The notes: a model not told the origin generated them from the letters alone. Counted from the stretch's first letter, positions 53,015-61,941 are shown. The stretch: DNA of 64,000 bases from JAGVDM01 sp964642315 (GCA_964642315.1 CAZXOG010000004.1:1-64000); one strand, 5' to 3'. Numbers and translations are program-made.

Positions 53015-53436
53015 AGATATGAAAAAGGATTATCAACCTGAGTGCAGGGAAACATCGTACGGAATCCTCCATCCACCTGCCAGGTTTTTCCTGTCTTTCC
53101 CATAATAATAAAAAGAGAGAAAAGTATTTCTATAATTCGTAGTCATAGAGGACTCTTCACAAAGAATAAAAAACCTTCTGCAACCAAAACACAACAAACA
53201 CCATAAATACATTTTCTCCGCTCAACCAAGCCCATCACCACAACATTGAATACATTCTTAGATGTGTGCATGGTGTGGAAAACTCGTGGGAAACTCCGTG
53301 CGATGAGTCTCTACTCCTTAAGTGCTATTTCTTGGCTTATAGAAGGGATAAAAGCATATTCACTGTGCAAAACTCACCACAGAAGCACAAAAATAAACAC
53401 ACGGTTTATCCACAGGTGTGTGTATTTGTGCACCCC
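53015..53436. other. AT-rich intergenic region upstream of dnaN, candidate oriC
   Basis: A 422-nt gap without a convincing gene, unusually long and AT-rich for this window. It holds one perfect DnaA box TTATCCACA (53406-53414) and one-mismatch boxes on the opposite strand, TGTGGAAAA (53274-53282) and TGTGCAAAA (53364-53372). An ATAATAATA run at 53102-53110 resembles an unwinding element or DnaA-trio. dnaA is not adjacent and flanking gene orientation does not clearly switch here. The dnaN promoter lies at its left edge. Confidence 0.5.
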
Positions 53437-54744
53437 TCACAAGCCAGCGCGTGCCCGGAACGCCGCGCGGTCTCCCGGTAGGGGCGGAAGAACGGAATTT
53501 GGCGTGAGGTGCAGAACACCAGCGCGCATCCTCGCGAACATGCGGTCGGGGATATCCTCCTCGATGAGCGAGCCGCTGCTCACAAAGGTTCCTGATCCAA
53601 TCTTCACGCCGGGATTCATCGTGGTTTGGATGCCGATGCGGCAGTCGTCCCCGATGATAGCCCCAAGCTTTGTGAGGTTAGTAGAAATCTTCTCTCCGTC
53701 GACAACCGAGGAAACGGTACGTTCATCCAGACGGAGATTGCCGGTAATGCTGCCACCGCCGAAGGAGACATTCCGGCCGATGATGCTGTCTCCGACGTAC
53801 GACATGTGGGTCCACACGTGGCCGGCCAGAATGCTCCCCTTTACCTCCGATGAGAATCCAATGACACACTGCTCGTGAACGCTCGATTGCCGCACGAGAG
53901 CGTTGTTTGCTATAACGCTTCCCTTGCCGATATGGCAGGGGCCGACGATGGTGGCGTTGGGGAGTACTTTCACGCCTTCCTCAATCACCACCGGCCCCGA
54001 GATCACGGCGCTCGGGTGGACTGACGCAGAAGGATGAATCCGTTGTTTTGCGATTCCAGAGAGAAATACGGGGAGGAGCGAGAGCAGATGCCACGGATAC
54101 TTCACGGCGCACCAGATCCCATCGTAGGGAACTGCGCGGTAAGAATGGGCGGGAAAGAGCTTCTGGAGTGCCTGCTCGTAGCCGTCATCGCGCGATTCAT
54201 CAACGTGCTCCAGCGCTCTGAGCAGGGCAGACGGATCATTGTGCACGTGTGCCACGATGTTCACGAGGTTGCTCGGCTCGTTGCCCGCGCCCGGTTTTTC
54301 CACAATTCCTGCAATGCGTTCCTTCTCCAATGTGAGGTACCCGCCCGGGAAATACTGTTGTACCTTCTGCGCCAAGATCGCCCCAGCCGTGCCTTTCTGT
54401 TTTGCGGCGGCTGCCAACGCTTTGTACGCCGGGGGGTCTATGACGTCATTCCCCGAGACGATCATGATGGGTTTCCCCTCACATGAGGGCAGGGCGCTCA
54501 AGAGCGCCCCCCGCATGCCAAGATCAAGATCCTGCTGCAGGATAAGCGGGAGATCCGGGAAGAGTGACCGCGCCTCCGCAAGATTGTGTGCGCCTCCGAC
54601 GAGGACAATGTCCGTCATCCCCGCGGCGCGAAGGCGCGAAACCTGGTGCTCGAGGAGTGTCTTCCCGCAGAGGGGGAAGAGCGTCTTCTCGGTAAGCGGC
54701 CAGAACCGCCGCGAACGGCCGGCGAGCAGGAGGAGAACCCTCAC
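53437..54744 (-). CDS. GlmU-like sugar-1-phosphate nucleotidyltransferase with left-handed beta-helix
   Basis: A 435-aa two-domain protein. The N-terminal nucleotidyltransferase fold starts VLLLLAGRSRRFWPLTEKTL (usual LAAGxGxRxxPLT, with K in the usual place) and contains IMIVSGNDVIDPP. The C-terminal hexapeptide repeats form a left-handed beta helix (VHPSAVISGPVVIEEGVKVL, then VGDSIIGRNVSFGGGSITGN). It is close to bifunctional sugar-phosphate nucleotidyltransferase/acetyltransferases; the exact sugar is uncertain. GTG start, with TACACT ending 6 nt before, inside the upstream gene. It overlaps that gene by 4 nt. Confidence 0.83.
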   Translation of the reverse strand: MRVLLLLAGRSRRFWPLTEKTLFPLCGKTLLEHQVSRLRAAGMTDIVLVGGAHNLAEARSLFPDLPLILQQDLDLGMRGALLSALPSCEGKPIMIVSGNDVIDPPAYKALAAAAKQKGTAGAILAQKVQQYFPGGYLTLEKERIAGIVEKPGAGNEPSNLVNIVAHVHNDPSALLRALEHVDESRDDGYEQALQKLFPAHSYRAVPYDGIWCAVKYPWHLLSLLPVFLSGIAKQRIHPSASVHPSAVISGPVVIEEGVKVLPNATIVGPCHIGKGSVIANNALVRQSSVHEQCVIGFSSEVKGSILAGHVWTHMSYVGDSIIGRNVSFGGGSITGNLRLDERTVSSVVDGEKISTNLTKLGAIIGDDCRIGIQTTMNPGVKIGSGTFVSSGSLIEEDIPDRMFARMRAGVLHLTPNSVLPPLPGDRAAFRARAGL

Positions 54745-55628
54745 TCCCGTAGTGTAGCGCCGGAGCGGCTTCCGGCCAGCGGATGGGTGACGAAATCGCC
54801 TGCGCGTCCAAGGAGAATGGTGCCCTCCTGCGCGGTGGAGCGCACATCGATGCCGAGCGCTGCGTACCGCTGGGTGATTTCCTCATGCGGATGCCCGAAA
54901 CTGTTATCCTCCCCAACGGAAATCACCGCAGTATCCGGAGCAACGGCGAGGAGAAATCCCGTGGATGATGAAGTTCTGCTCCCGTGGTGGGGGACTTTGA
55001 GGACTCCTGCGCGAAGGTCTGCACCCGTTGCGAGGAGAGCTCTTTCTGCCTGCCTCTCAATGTCTCCTGCAAGGAGCAAGTTCCCATCGGGAGAGAGCAC
55101 GCGGAATACGACGGAAGAATTGTTCGCAGGATCAGGTTCCGTTCCCGCGGTTCCCTTCGGGGGCCACAGAGTATCGAGCACGACGCCATCCCCTATGTCG
55201 ATATCTGTTGCTGGATCGGCGAACATCACAGAAATACGCTTCTCTGCCAGGAGATCGAGAAATGCCATATACCGTGCCGATGCGTGGCGGACACCACTGA
55301 GAAGCACCTGCTCCACGTCGTATCGCCTAAGGAGTTCCGGCAGCGCCGCGATGTGGTCGCTATCGGGGTGTGTGAGTACGAGCAGATCAATGGTTCTCTG
55401 CAGGAATGGCAGAGAGTTACCGAGGTGTTCAAGGAGCGAGAGGTCAGGCCCTCCGTCAATGAGAACGGTTTTCCCCGAAGGGCTTATGAGGAGCAGGGAA
55501 TCGCCCTGGCCGACGTCGAAGACGTACGCGTGCAAGCGGCCGTCTGGCTGGAGCGAAAGTTCGTGCAGGGCGAGGGCTGATGTGGCAAGCATGGCCACGC
55601 AAGCCAGAGCGGAAATGCGCAGGATCAT
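54741..55628 (-). CDS. Exported ComEC/Rec2-like metallo-beta-lactamase
   Basis: The 295-aa protein has a signal peptide (ILRISALACVAMLATSALA) and a metallo-beta-lactamase domain of the ComEC C-terminal type: FDVGQGDSLLLISPSGKTVL, LTHPDSDHIAALPELL (the usual HxDxDH appears as HPDSDH), LLLAGDIERQAE and LKVPHHGSRTSSS. The ComEC membrane channel part is absent. Such stand-alone proteins are often considered nucleases or hydrolases; activity is not shown. The longest frame begins 23 codons earlier; TAGACT 7 nt before ATG 55628 supports the start. Its end overlaps the GlmU-like gene by 4 nt. Confidence 0.87.
   Translation of the reverse strand: MILRISALACVAMLATSALALHELSLQPDGRLHAYVFDVGQGDSLLLISPSGKTVLIDGGPDLSLLEHLGNSLPFLQRTIDLLVLTHPDSDHIAALPELLRRYDVEQVLLSGVRHASARYMAFLDLLAEKRISVMFADPATDIDIGDGVVLDTLWPPKGTAGTEPDPANNSSVVFRVLSPDGNLLLAGDIERQAERALLATGADLRAGVLKVPHHGSRTSSSTGFLLAVAPDTAVISVGEDNSFGHPHEEITQRYAALGIDVRSTAQEGTILLGRAGDFVTHPLAGSRSGATLRE
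54751..54756 (-). promoter_or_regulatory. -10 box TACACT within upstream gene, 6 nt before GTG 54744
   Basis: Minus strand, located in the last codons of the metallo-beta-lactamase gene. Confidence 0.65.
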
Positions 55629-55635
55629 CACCCGC

Positions 55636-55641
55636 AGTCTA
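55636..55641 (-). promoter_or_regulatory. -10 box TAGACT, 7 nt before ATG 55628
   Basis: Minus strand; decides the start of the exported metallo-beta-lactamase. Confidence 0.65.
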
Positions 55642-55721
55642 CCCACCGCGCAAAAATCGATACGCGGGAAATGCGGCAAGCAGCCGGGAGTTCTCATGAG
55701 AGGAAGAACATCCTTCGCTCC

Positions 55722-57215
55722 CTATTGAAGCCCAGGCGCGCGCCGAACGTGCAGCATCCGGGCAATGCCAACGGTGCCTCCGGCAATGGCGATAGCAAGG
55801 AATGCGAAGGTGGCGCCGGATTGCGGCAGGGCTGTCTGCGAAGATACCGGCGCAACAGAGCTGAGTGACGCGGGGAGAACCGCCGGTGGGGCACTGGCAT
55901 CCTCCACCTCCACCGCATTTTGCCCGCCCTCGTTCGCTATCGGCGCGATAACCGGTGCAACCGCGGGGGTAGCCGGGGCAGCCTGGGTCGGCATAGGCAG
56001 ATTTCCACTGAGAAGCGCGGACTCAAACACACCGGAGGACACGCGTCCGTAGGCATCCATCGTCTGCACGATGAGGCCGAAGTGCCCCGCAGGAATGCCA
56101 TTGATTTCCACATGTGTCGCGTTCGGCGGCACAAGATGGGGACTCACGAATGTCTTGCCCGCATCAAAGCTTTGCCCGACGACGAGGAATATCGCCTCTT
56201 TCGGAACGGAGGGAGTATCCCACTCGCCAATAATATTGAAGAGCCCATTTCCCATCGGCGTAGCCTGTAATCGCAGGCCGAGGACATTCTGCAGTTCGGA
56301 TCCTGTCCCCGCGGTTGGCTGCTCTGCCGGCTGCTGGCCAGGGGCTTCTGCCTGCTGGATTCCTGCTTCAGCGATTGGTTCACTCGATGCCTCCTGTGCC
56401 TTTCCAGCGGGCTCTTCTCTTATCAGAGCCTCTTCTGCCACGCTGCTCACGGGAACTGGTTGGGCACTGGAACCCTTGAATCCCGTGAAGAACGCGCCTT
56501 GGCTTGCGCTATCGATGATGAGTCCTGGCGCCTCTTCGAGGATCGCATCCGTGATGCGGAATTCGTAGACTATTCCCGGCTCCTGGTCCGCCGTAACGAC
56601 TGTCACGGTGTCCCCGTTCACCTGGAGCGTGTGGATGTCGAGGGCGCCGCCACCCGCCTTTGTAATCGCGAACACTCGGGAGGCGGATTTCGGGCGTACC
56701 TGCACGGGGCCCGAAAATGTGATGCGCACTGCGTTGGTTCCAGATGATTCTGCGGAGAGAATCTGGAGCGGTTCTGTGGGCGCGTTCACCGCGGGAGGGG
56801 TTGCGGCGGGGACAACTTCCGGCACTTGCGGCTCGGTGGGCGCTGGCGCAGCCGCGGGCATGAGGTGGATCTCTTCCGCGAAGAATTCGCTCTCCTCACC
56901 GTTGGTATTCACGGCGAGCACTGCGGCGAACAGGCCGTCCGCGGGCAGGGTATCAGCGAATGCATAGGATGTCTCCGGCCCATCAGTCTGCTCAAAATCG
57001 TCATATTCCCCGTTGTTATCCAAAATGGAAACCGCGCTGTAGTACACCCGGTAGTACGCGATATCCGTGTTCTGCGGGGCATCCCAGTGCAGCGTCACAA
57101 GGCCATTCTGCCCGGGCTCTGCCCACAAGCCGCTTACGCCGGAGGGCGGCGCAGCCATTGCAGGCAACGCGAGTGCGAACGCGAAGATGCCGGAGACCAG
57201 AGTAGAAAACCGCAT
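55722..57215 (-). CDS. Exported fibronectin-like surface protein with LPQSG sorting-like tail
   Basis: A 497-aa protein: signal peptide (RFSTLVSGIFAFALALPAMA), a fibronectin type III-like domain (GLVTLHWDAPQNTDIAYYRV), a Pro-rich linker, a second beta domain (VRITFSGPVQVRPKSASRVF), an Ala/Glu/Gln-rich linker and a third beta domain (FNIIGEWDTPSVPKEAIFLV). The end reads TALPQSG, then a hydrophobic helix and RRAPGLQ, the layout of a cell-wall sorting signal (LPxTG-like). Surface anchoring by a sortase is inferred; no sortase gene is in the window. TACAAT promoter with a leader of about 12 nt. Confidence 0.8.
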   Translation of the reverse strand: MRFSTLVSGIFAFALALPAMAAPPSGVSGLWAEPGQNGLVTLHWDAPQNTDIAYYRVYYSAVSILDNNGEYDDFEQTDGPETSYAFADTLPADGLFAAVLAVNTNGEESEFFAEEIHLMPAAAPAPTEPQVPEVVPAATPPAVNAPTEPLQILSAESSGTNAVRITFSGPVQVRPKSASRVFAITKAGGGALDIHTLQVNGDTVTVVTADQEPGIVYEFRITDAILEEAPGLIIDSASQGAFFTGFKGSSAQPVPVSSVAEEALIREEPAGKAQEASSEPIAEAGIQQAEAPGQQPAEQPTAGTGSELQNVLGLRLQATPMGNGLFNIIGEWDTPSVPKEAIFLVVGQSFDAGKTFVSPHLVPPNATHVEINGIPAGHFGLIVQTMDAYGRVSSGVFESALLSGNLPMPTQAAPATPAVAPVIAPIANEGGQNAVEVEDASAPPAVLPASLSSVAPVSSQTALPQSGATFAFLAIAIAGGTVGIARMLHVRRAPGLQ

Positions 57216-57234
57216 CAGATGTGTTGGTTTCCGG

Positions 57235-57264
57235 TCATTGTAGCAGATTTCCCACTGGAAAGCC
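57235..57264 (-). promoter_or_regulatory. Promoter TTGGCT-N18-TACAAT (extended TGC) for the 57215 gene
   Basis: Minus strand. It is a leadered promoter (start codon 19 nt past the -10), divergent from a TACGAT element at 57326-57331 serving the gene at 57353. Confidence 0.6.
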
Positions 57265-57352
57265 AATACCTTCCGGGTCGCGGGGAACAGGGGGAAGAAC
57301 ACTTCCAGCCCAGAGCAGCGGCTGTTACGATTGACACATCTCCCACGGACGA

Positions 57353-58459
57353 ATGCGGAAATTCATTATCATTACCAGCATTCATGGCCGAACCCCTGCC
57401 ATGGAAATGTACGAGCGCATGAAGGGGTGGCATGTGCTCGTCGTTGGGGACAAGAAGAGCAAACCAGTTCTCCCGTCGCCATCCCTCACCTTTCTCTCCG
57501 TTGACGATCAAAAGCAACTGGGCTTTTCCTACACAGATCACTGCCCGTTCAATCACTATGCCCGCAAGAATATCGGCTACCTTTTCGCGCTCCGCGAAGG
57601 GGCGGAAGTGATATATGACACCGATGATGACAACCCGCCCCTCCCGCATTGGTCTGAGCCACAATGGGCATGCAGTCGGAGCTGCCGCTCTGCGTCGGGA
57701 TTCGCGAATGTATACCGGCATTTTTCCGATGCGGCAGTGTGGCCGCGCGGATTCCCGCTCGATCATGTACGGGACACTCTCGATATCCAGTCGGGCATGG
57801 AGGCACGCATCGGCGTGTGGCAGTCTCTCGCCGCAGAGGATCCCGACGTTGACGCCATTTACCGTCTCCTTTCGCCGGGGATGGTGGAATTCCGCCCGGA
57901 ACAACCGATATATCTTCCCCGCGGGATATTCTGCTCGTTCAATTCCCAATGCACATTTTGGCATGCGGACACTTTTCCCCTGCTGTATCTGCCTTCGAGT
58001 GTGAGTTTCCGTTTCACAGATATTCTCCGGTCGTACATTGCCCAGCGTCTCCTCTGGGAACAGGGAATGCACGTTGGTTTCACAGCTCCGATGGTTGTGC
58101 AGTATCGCAACGCGCATAATCTCTGGAAAGATTTCTCCCAGGAAATTGAGTGTTACACCGGGGCGCATCCGGTTGTGAACGCGCTGCGAGCACTTCAGGC
58201 AGGTTCAGATCTGCTGACGGAGCTTGCGCATGCGTATGGCGTGCTCGCTGAGATGGGGCGTGTAACATCCGCCGAAATGGAGGCATGTAGAGCATGGACG
58301 GCGGACATTCGTGCGATTGCTTGCCACAGACAAACAGGCGGGCATGTGAGGGAAACAGGGCGGCAGGTCAGCGCGCCGTCCGGGCGGCGGCAAGAGCATG
58401 CTCCTGTCCATTCTGCCAAAGGCGGGGTTCAACCTTCTCGCAATCGGCATCTACCATGA
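57353..58459 (+). CDS. STELLO-type (DUF288) glycosyltransferase-like protein
   Basis: The 368-aa protein opens KFIIITSIHGRTPAMEMYER, then WHVLVVGDKKSKPV, LSVDDQKQLGFSY, the hallmark NHYARKNIGYLFALREGAEV and IYDTDDDNPPL. These match the STELLO/DUF288 pattern known from plants, nematodes and some bacteria; the DTDDD run is the probable metal-binding site. Cytoplasmic, no membrane helix. Its neighbours gmd, fcl and a flippase point to surface-glycan synthesis. The C-terminal about 30 residues are antisense to gmd and low quality, so the true stop or end may differ. TACGAT promoter 21 nt upstream. Confidence 0.85.
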   Translation: MRKFIIITSIHGRTPAMEMYERMKGWHVLVVGDKKSKPVLPSPSLTFLSVDDQKQLGFSYTDHCPFNHYARKNIGYLFALREGAEVIYDTDDDNPPLPHWSEPQWACSRSCRSASGFANVYRHFSDAAVWPRGFPLDHVRDTLDIQSGMEARIGVWQSLAAEDPDVDAIYRLLSPGMVEFRPEQPIYLPRGIFCSFNSQCTFWHADTFPLLYLPSSVSFRFTDILRSYIAQRLLWEQGMHVGFTAPMVVQYRNAHNLWKDFSQEIECYTGAHPVVNALRALQAGSDLLTELAHAYGVLAEMGRVTSAEMEACRAWTADIRAIACHRQTGGHVRETGRQVSAPSGRRQEHAPVHSAKGGVQPSRNRHLP

Positions 58460-59405
58460 TATGCACGAGCTCGCGGAAAGTGGTCGAGGGCTCCCATTTC
58501 AGTTTCCGCTTGGCCTTCGATGGGTCGCCAACCAGCAGGTCGACCTCGGCAGGGCGGTAGAACCGCGGGTCAATCTCCACGTACTCCCGCCAGTCCATGC
58601 CGGCCCGGGCAAATGCCGCTTCCAAAAATTCCTGCACACTATGCGTTTCTCCGGTGGCCACAACGTAGTCATCAGGCTCCTCTTGTTGGAGCATTCTCCA
58701 CATCGCATCGACGTACTCCGGCGTGTATCCCCAGTCCCGTTTCGCCTCGAGATTCCCAAGGTATAGCTTCTTCTGAAGGCCAGCTTTGATCGCCGCAACG
58801 GCCCGGGAAATTTTCCGCGTGACGAATGTGTGGCCACGTCGCGGAGACTCATGGTTGAACAGAATCCCATTACACGCGAATAACCCATAGCTTTCGCGGT
58901 AATTCACCGTCATCCAGTACCCGTATACCTTGGCGACAGCGTACGGGCTGCGCGGGTGGAAGGGGGTCGTTTCCCGCTGAGGGATTTCTGCGACCTTGCC
59001 GAACATTTCGGAGCTCGCGCCGTTGTAGAAACGAATAGGCAGGCCGGAAGAGCGGATGGCTTCCAACAATCGTGTAGTCCCCAATCCCGTGATATTGCCG
59101 GTGTACTCGGGCATGTCGAAACTCACGCGGACGTGTGTCTGAGCACCGAGGTGGTACACCTCGTCCGGCTTCACTTCCATGATGAGCCGGGCGAGGAGGA
59201 CCCCATCACTCAAATCGCCGTAGTGGAGGAAAAGCCTTGCGTACGGTTCATGCGGGTCGACGTACAGATGATCGATACGTTCCGTGTTAATGAGCGAAGA
59301 CCGCCGAATAATGCCATGCACTTCGTACCCTTTTTCGAGCAGGAGTTCCGCCAGATACGAGCCATCCTGCCCTGTAATGCCCGTGATAAGTGCCCGTTTA
59401 GCCAT
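58368..59405 (-). CDS. gmd: GDP-mannose 4,6-dehydratase
   Basis: Converts GDP-mannose to GDP-4-keto-6-deoxymannose, first step to GDP-L-fucose or GDP-rhamnose (345 aa). KRALITGITGQDGSYLAELL is the Rossmann motif; HYGDLSDG, YNGASSEMFGKV (catalytic Ser/Thr-Glu) and SPYAVAKVYGYW (YxxxK) follow, then the family block NGILFNHESPRRGHTFVTRK. Its last 92 nt overlap the convergent STELLO gene. A TATACACT element lies about 20 nt upstream. Operon-like with fcl 33 nt upstream. Confidence 0.96.
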   Translation of the reverse strand: MAKRALITGITGQDGSYLAELLLEKGYEVHGIIRRSSLINTERIDHLYVDPHEPYARLFLHYGDLSDGVLLARLIMEVKPDEVYHLGAQTHVRVSFDMPEYTGNITGLGTTRLLEAIRSSGLPIRFYNGASSEMFGKVAEIPQRETTPFHPRSPYAVAKVYGYWMTVNYRESYGLFACNGILFNHESPRRGHTFVTRKISRAVAAIKAGLQKKLYLGNLEAKRDWGYTPEYVDAMWRMLQQEEPDDYVVATGETHSVQEFLEAAFARAGMDWREYVEIDPRFYRPAEVDLLVGDPSKAKRKLKWEPSTTFRELVHIMVDADCEKVEPRLWQNGQEHALAAARTAR

Positions 59406-59438
59406 GGTGAACTACGAGGGGGTAAGTGTATAGCACCA

Positions 59439-60395
59439 TCAGTCAAATCGCACCTCATGAAGGTGCGTGCGATTTGCCATGAACCACTCAATTGTTTCGC
59501 GGATGCCTTGGCGGAACGGCGTGCTGGCTTCGAACCCGAATGATTCCCGGGCCCGCCGCACATCCAGGCATCGGCGCGGTTGTCCGTTCGGTTTCCCCAT
59601 ATCCCAGAGAATGCGTCCCCGGAAACCGGTTTCCTTCGCGATGAGTTCCGCGAGATCACGGATGGAGATCTCCTGCCCGGTTCCCAAATTCACAGGAGCG
59701 GAGTCATCGTAGAGTTCCGTTGCGCGCACGATTCCGTCCGCGGCATCCCTTACGAAAAGGAATTCCCGCGTTGGCGAACCATCCCCCCATAGCGTTACAT
59801 CGCCGTCACCGCGCTCTTTCGCCTCAGCGAATCTCCGGATGAGCGCGGGGATAACGTGCGACGTGTGGAGATCAAAATTATCCCCGGGCCCGTACAAGTT
59901 CACCGGGAGAAGGTAAATCGCATTCAAGCCGTATTCCTGCCGGTAGGCTTGGGCCTGAACGAGGAGGGCCTTCTTCGCGATGCCGTACGGGGCGTTTGTC
60001 TCTTCGGGATATCCATTCCACAGATCATCTTCGCGGAATGGCACAGGCGTGTGTTTTGGATACGCACAAATCGTTCCGATGCAAACGAATTTCTTCACGC
60101 CGTGTTCGTGCGCACTGTGCATGGTGTGGACACCCATCAGGAGATTGTCCCGGAAGAAGCGGCCGGGGTGGTCCTGATTGGCGCCGATACCTCCGACAAC
60201 AGCGGCAAGATGAATGACAACGTCGGGCTTTTCAGAGGAGAAAAGGGCATCGACAGCGCGCGCGTCGCGCAGGTCGCACGTGCTGCTGCGGGGAATGACG
60301 AGTTCGGTGACCCACGGTCGACTGCGGAGAGCGGAGCACACGAAAGAGCCAAGGAATCCATGTCCGCCGGTGACGAGCACGCGGGCGTTTTCCAC
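59439..60395 (-). CDS. fcl: GDP-L-fucose synthase
   Basis: Epimerase/reductase producing GDP-L-fucose from the Gmd product (318 aa). VLVTGGHGFLGSFVCSALRS binds NADPH; SSTCDLRDARAVDALFSSEK, HLAAVVGGIGANQDHPGRFF, FVCIGTICAYPKHTPVPF and the YGIAKK YxxxK motif are family hallmarks. The start is GTG 60395; GATACT lies 14 nt upstream. With gmd it completes the GDP-L-fucose route, so fucose or a derivative is likely in the surface glycan. Confidence 0.95.
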   Translation of the reverse strand: MENARVLVTGGHGFLGSFVCSALRSRPWVTELVIPRSSTCDLRDARAVDALFSSEKPDVVIHLAAVVGGIGANQDHPGRFFRDNLLMGVHTMHSAHEHGVKKFVCIGTICAYPKHTPVPFREDDLWNGYPEETNAPYGIAKKALLVQAQAYRQEYGLNAIYLLPVNLYGPGDNFDLHTSHVIPALIRRFAEAKERGDGDVTLWGDGSPTREFLFVRDAADGIVRATELYDDSAPVNLGTGQEISIRDLAELIAKETGFRGRILWDMGKPNGQPRRCLDVRRARESFGFEASTPFRQGIRETIEWFMANRTHLHEVRFD

Positions 60396-60456
60396 AGCAG
60401 TTCGGAACTAGTATCGTTCTACTCGGTTCCTCGGGGCAATTCCATTTGAGGACAGT

Positions 60457-61935
60457 TCAGGCGGGAGGCGCTTCCTGCGATTGTGGCCGGAGGAAATGCG
60501 CATGCAACTTGCAAAGCACGCCCAAAACTCCTATGAGAGCTGTCATGCTTACGAGGCCGAATGCCGTCGAAATCTCCCCATGCAGGAATGGCTGGTACGT
60601 CCAGAGTGCGGCCGCGAGCAATGCCGAGAAGAGCACCCATCGCAGCAGCATGCCTGCGGGGAGGCTCGCCGGCATCCGGCGCAGACTGAGGGGGAGCAGC
60701 AAGATGGCAAGGAAAACATGGACAACAATCGATGTGATTCCAGCCCCCACGAATCCATGATGCGGAATCAGCCAGAGATTCAGCGCGATGGACAACGCTG
60801 CGCCCCAGGCCAGCGTTATTACGAGTGGACGCCATGCGTGCCTCGTGAGCAGAACATAGAAACAATACGTGATCACGGCATTGAGAAACACAGGCCCGGC
60901 CATGAGTCGCAGCGCCGTGTCGGAGCCGGCGCGCGCAGCCGTTGAGAGGTAGGCTTCGTGCGTGAGGAGCAGCACGAGCGGGCGCGACCAGAGCAGTGAA
61001 AAGAGAAATGCCACCGTTCCAATAATGAGTACGGAGAGCAGGGTTTTTCCGAGGAGCGGCGCGGTGTTTTCGCCGCGCGCGTCGAGCGAGCTCAGCGTCG
61101 GAAGCGTGGAATTGAGGAGGAATGTCGGGATGATGTACCCCGTTTCCGCCATACGCAGCACGAAACCGTAGTAAGCGTTCTGCAGCTCGAAATCCGGGCG
61201 CAGCATAGCAATGAGCGTCACATCGATTTGCCGGTAGAGCGCCGTGCAGAGGAAAGCGGCGCCAAACGGCAATGTGGCCCGGATAAGGCGTCGCATGATC
61301 TGCGCATCAACGGCGGGTCGGATAACCATGAGGTTCCGGCTCAGGAGCACAGAGAGGAGAAAGAGCAGGAACGCACCAATCCCGCCGATGAGCAGAAAAA
61401 CGTAGCACAGCCGGATATCGGTGCTATGCCTCGCACCGGCGAAGATGAACGCGCCGATTCCCGCAGTGGTCAAGATGCGCTGTGCGACTTCCGCGATAAA
61501 GACGTAGTGCATGGTGTATGTCACCTGAAACACTGTGCGCAGGAGGCCGGCGAGCAGCGTGAAGAATGGAACAAAAGCCGCGATGGTAACGGCCATCGGC
61601 AGTGTGGTTCCCCGCCATGCGGGGAGCAACCATACAAAGAGCAGCGCGGTACCCAGCGAGATCGCGAGGATGCCGATCCGCAGAACAACGATATTGCCGA
61701 GCACCTTTTCGGGTTGCGGAGACCGGCTCACTTCGCGGACGGCAACCGCGTACAAGCCGAAATCCGCGAGGATGCCAAAGAGCTGCAGGAAACCGAAAGC
61801 GGAATTGTATGTCCCCGCAAGCTCTTTCGAGAGTCCCACTGCCACAAATTTCACTGTGAGGATGCTTAAGGCAGCCATCACGATCTGGCTTCCGACTTGC
61901 CAGAGGGTGGACATGGCGATCTGTTTTGTTGGCAC
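60457..61935 (-). CDS. Wzx-like polysaccharide flippase (MATE/MOP superfamily)
   Basis: Polytopic membrane protein of 492 aa with about 12-14 helices. The N-terminal STLWQVGSQIVMAALSILTV and FGFLQLFGILADFGLYAVAV are typical of O-antigen/teichoic-acid flippases of the MOP superfamily. It would move lipid-linked oligosaccharide across the membrane, matching the adjacent glycan genes. The start is GTG 61935 with TACCAT ending exactly 6 nt before. Confidence 0.9.
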   Translation of the reverse strand: MPTKQIAMSTLWQVGSQIVMAALSILTVKFVAVGLSKELAGTYNSAFGFLQLFGILADFGLYAVAVREVSRSPQPEKVLGNIVVLRIGILAISLGTALLFVWLLPAWRGTTLPMAVTIAAFVPFFTLLAGLLRTVFQVTYTMHYVFIAEVAQRILTTAGIGAFIFAGARHSTDIRLCYVFLLIGGIGAFLLFLLSVLLSRNLMVIRPAVDAQIMRRLIRATLPFGAAFLCTALYRQIDVTLIAMLRPDFELQNAYYGFVLRMAETGYIIPTFLLNSTLPTLSSLDARGENTAPLLGKTLLSVLIIGTVAFLFSLLWSRPLVLLLTHEAYLSTAARAGSDTALRLMAGPVFLNAVITYCFYVLLTRHAWRPLVITLAWGAALSIALNLWLIPHHGFVGAGITSIVVHVFLAILLLPLSLRRMPASLPAGMLLRWVLFSALLAAALWTYQPFLHGEISTAFGLVSMTALIGVLGVLCKLHAHFLRPQSQEAPPA

Positions 61936-61941
61936 GGCGTC

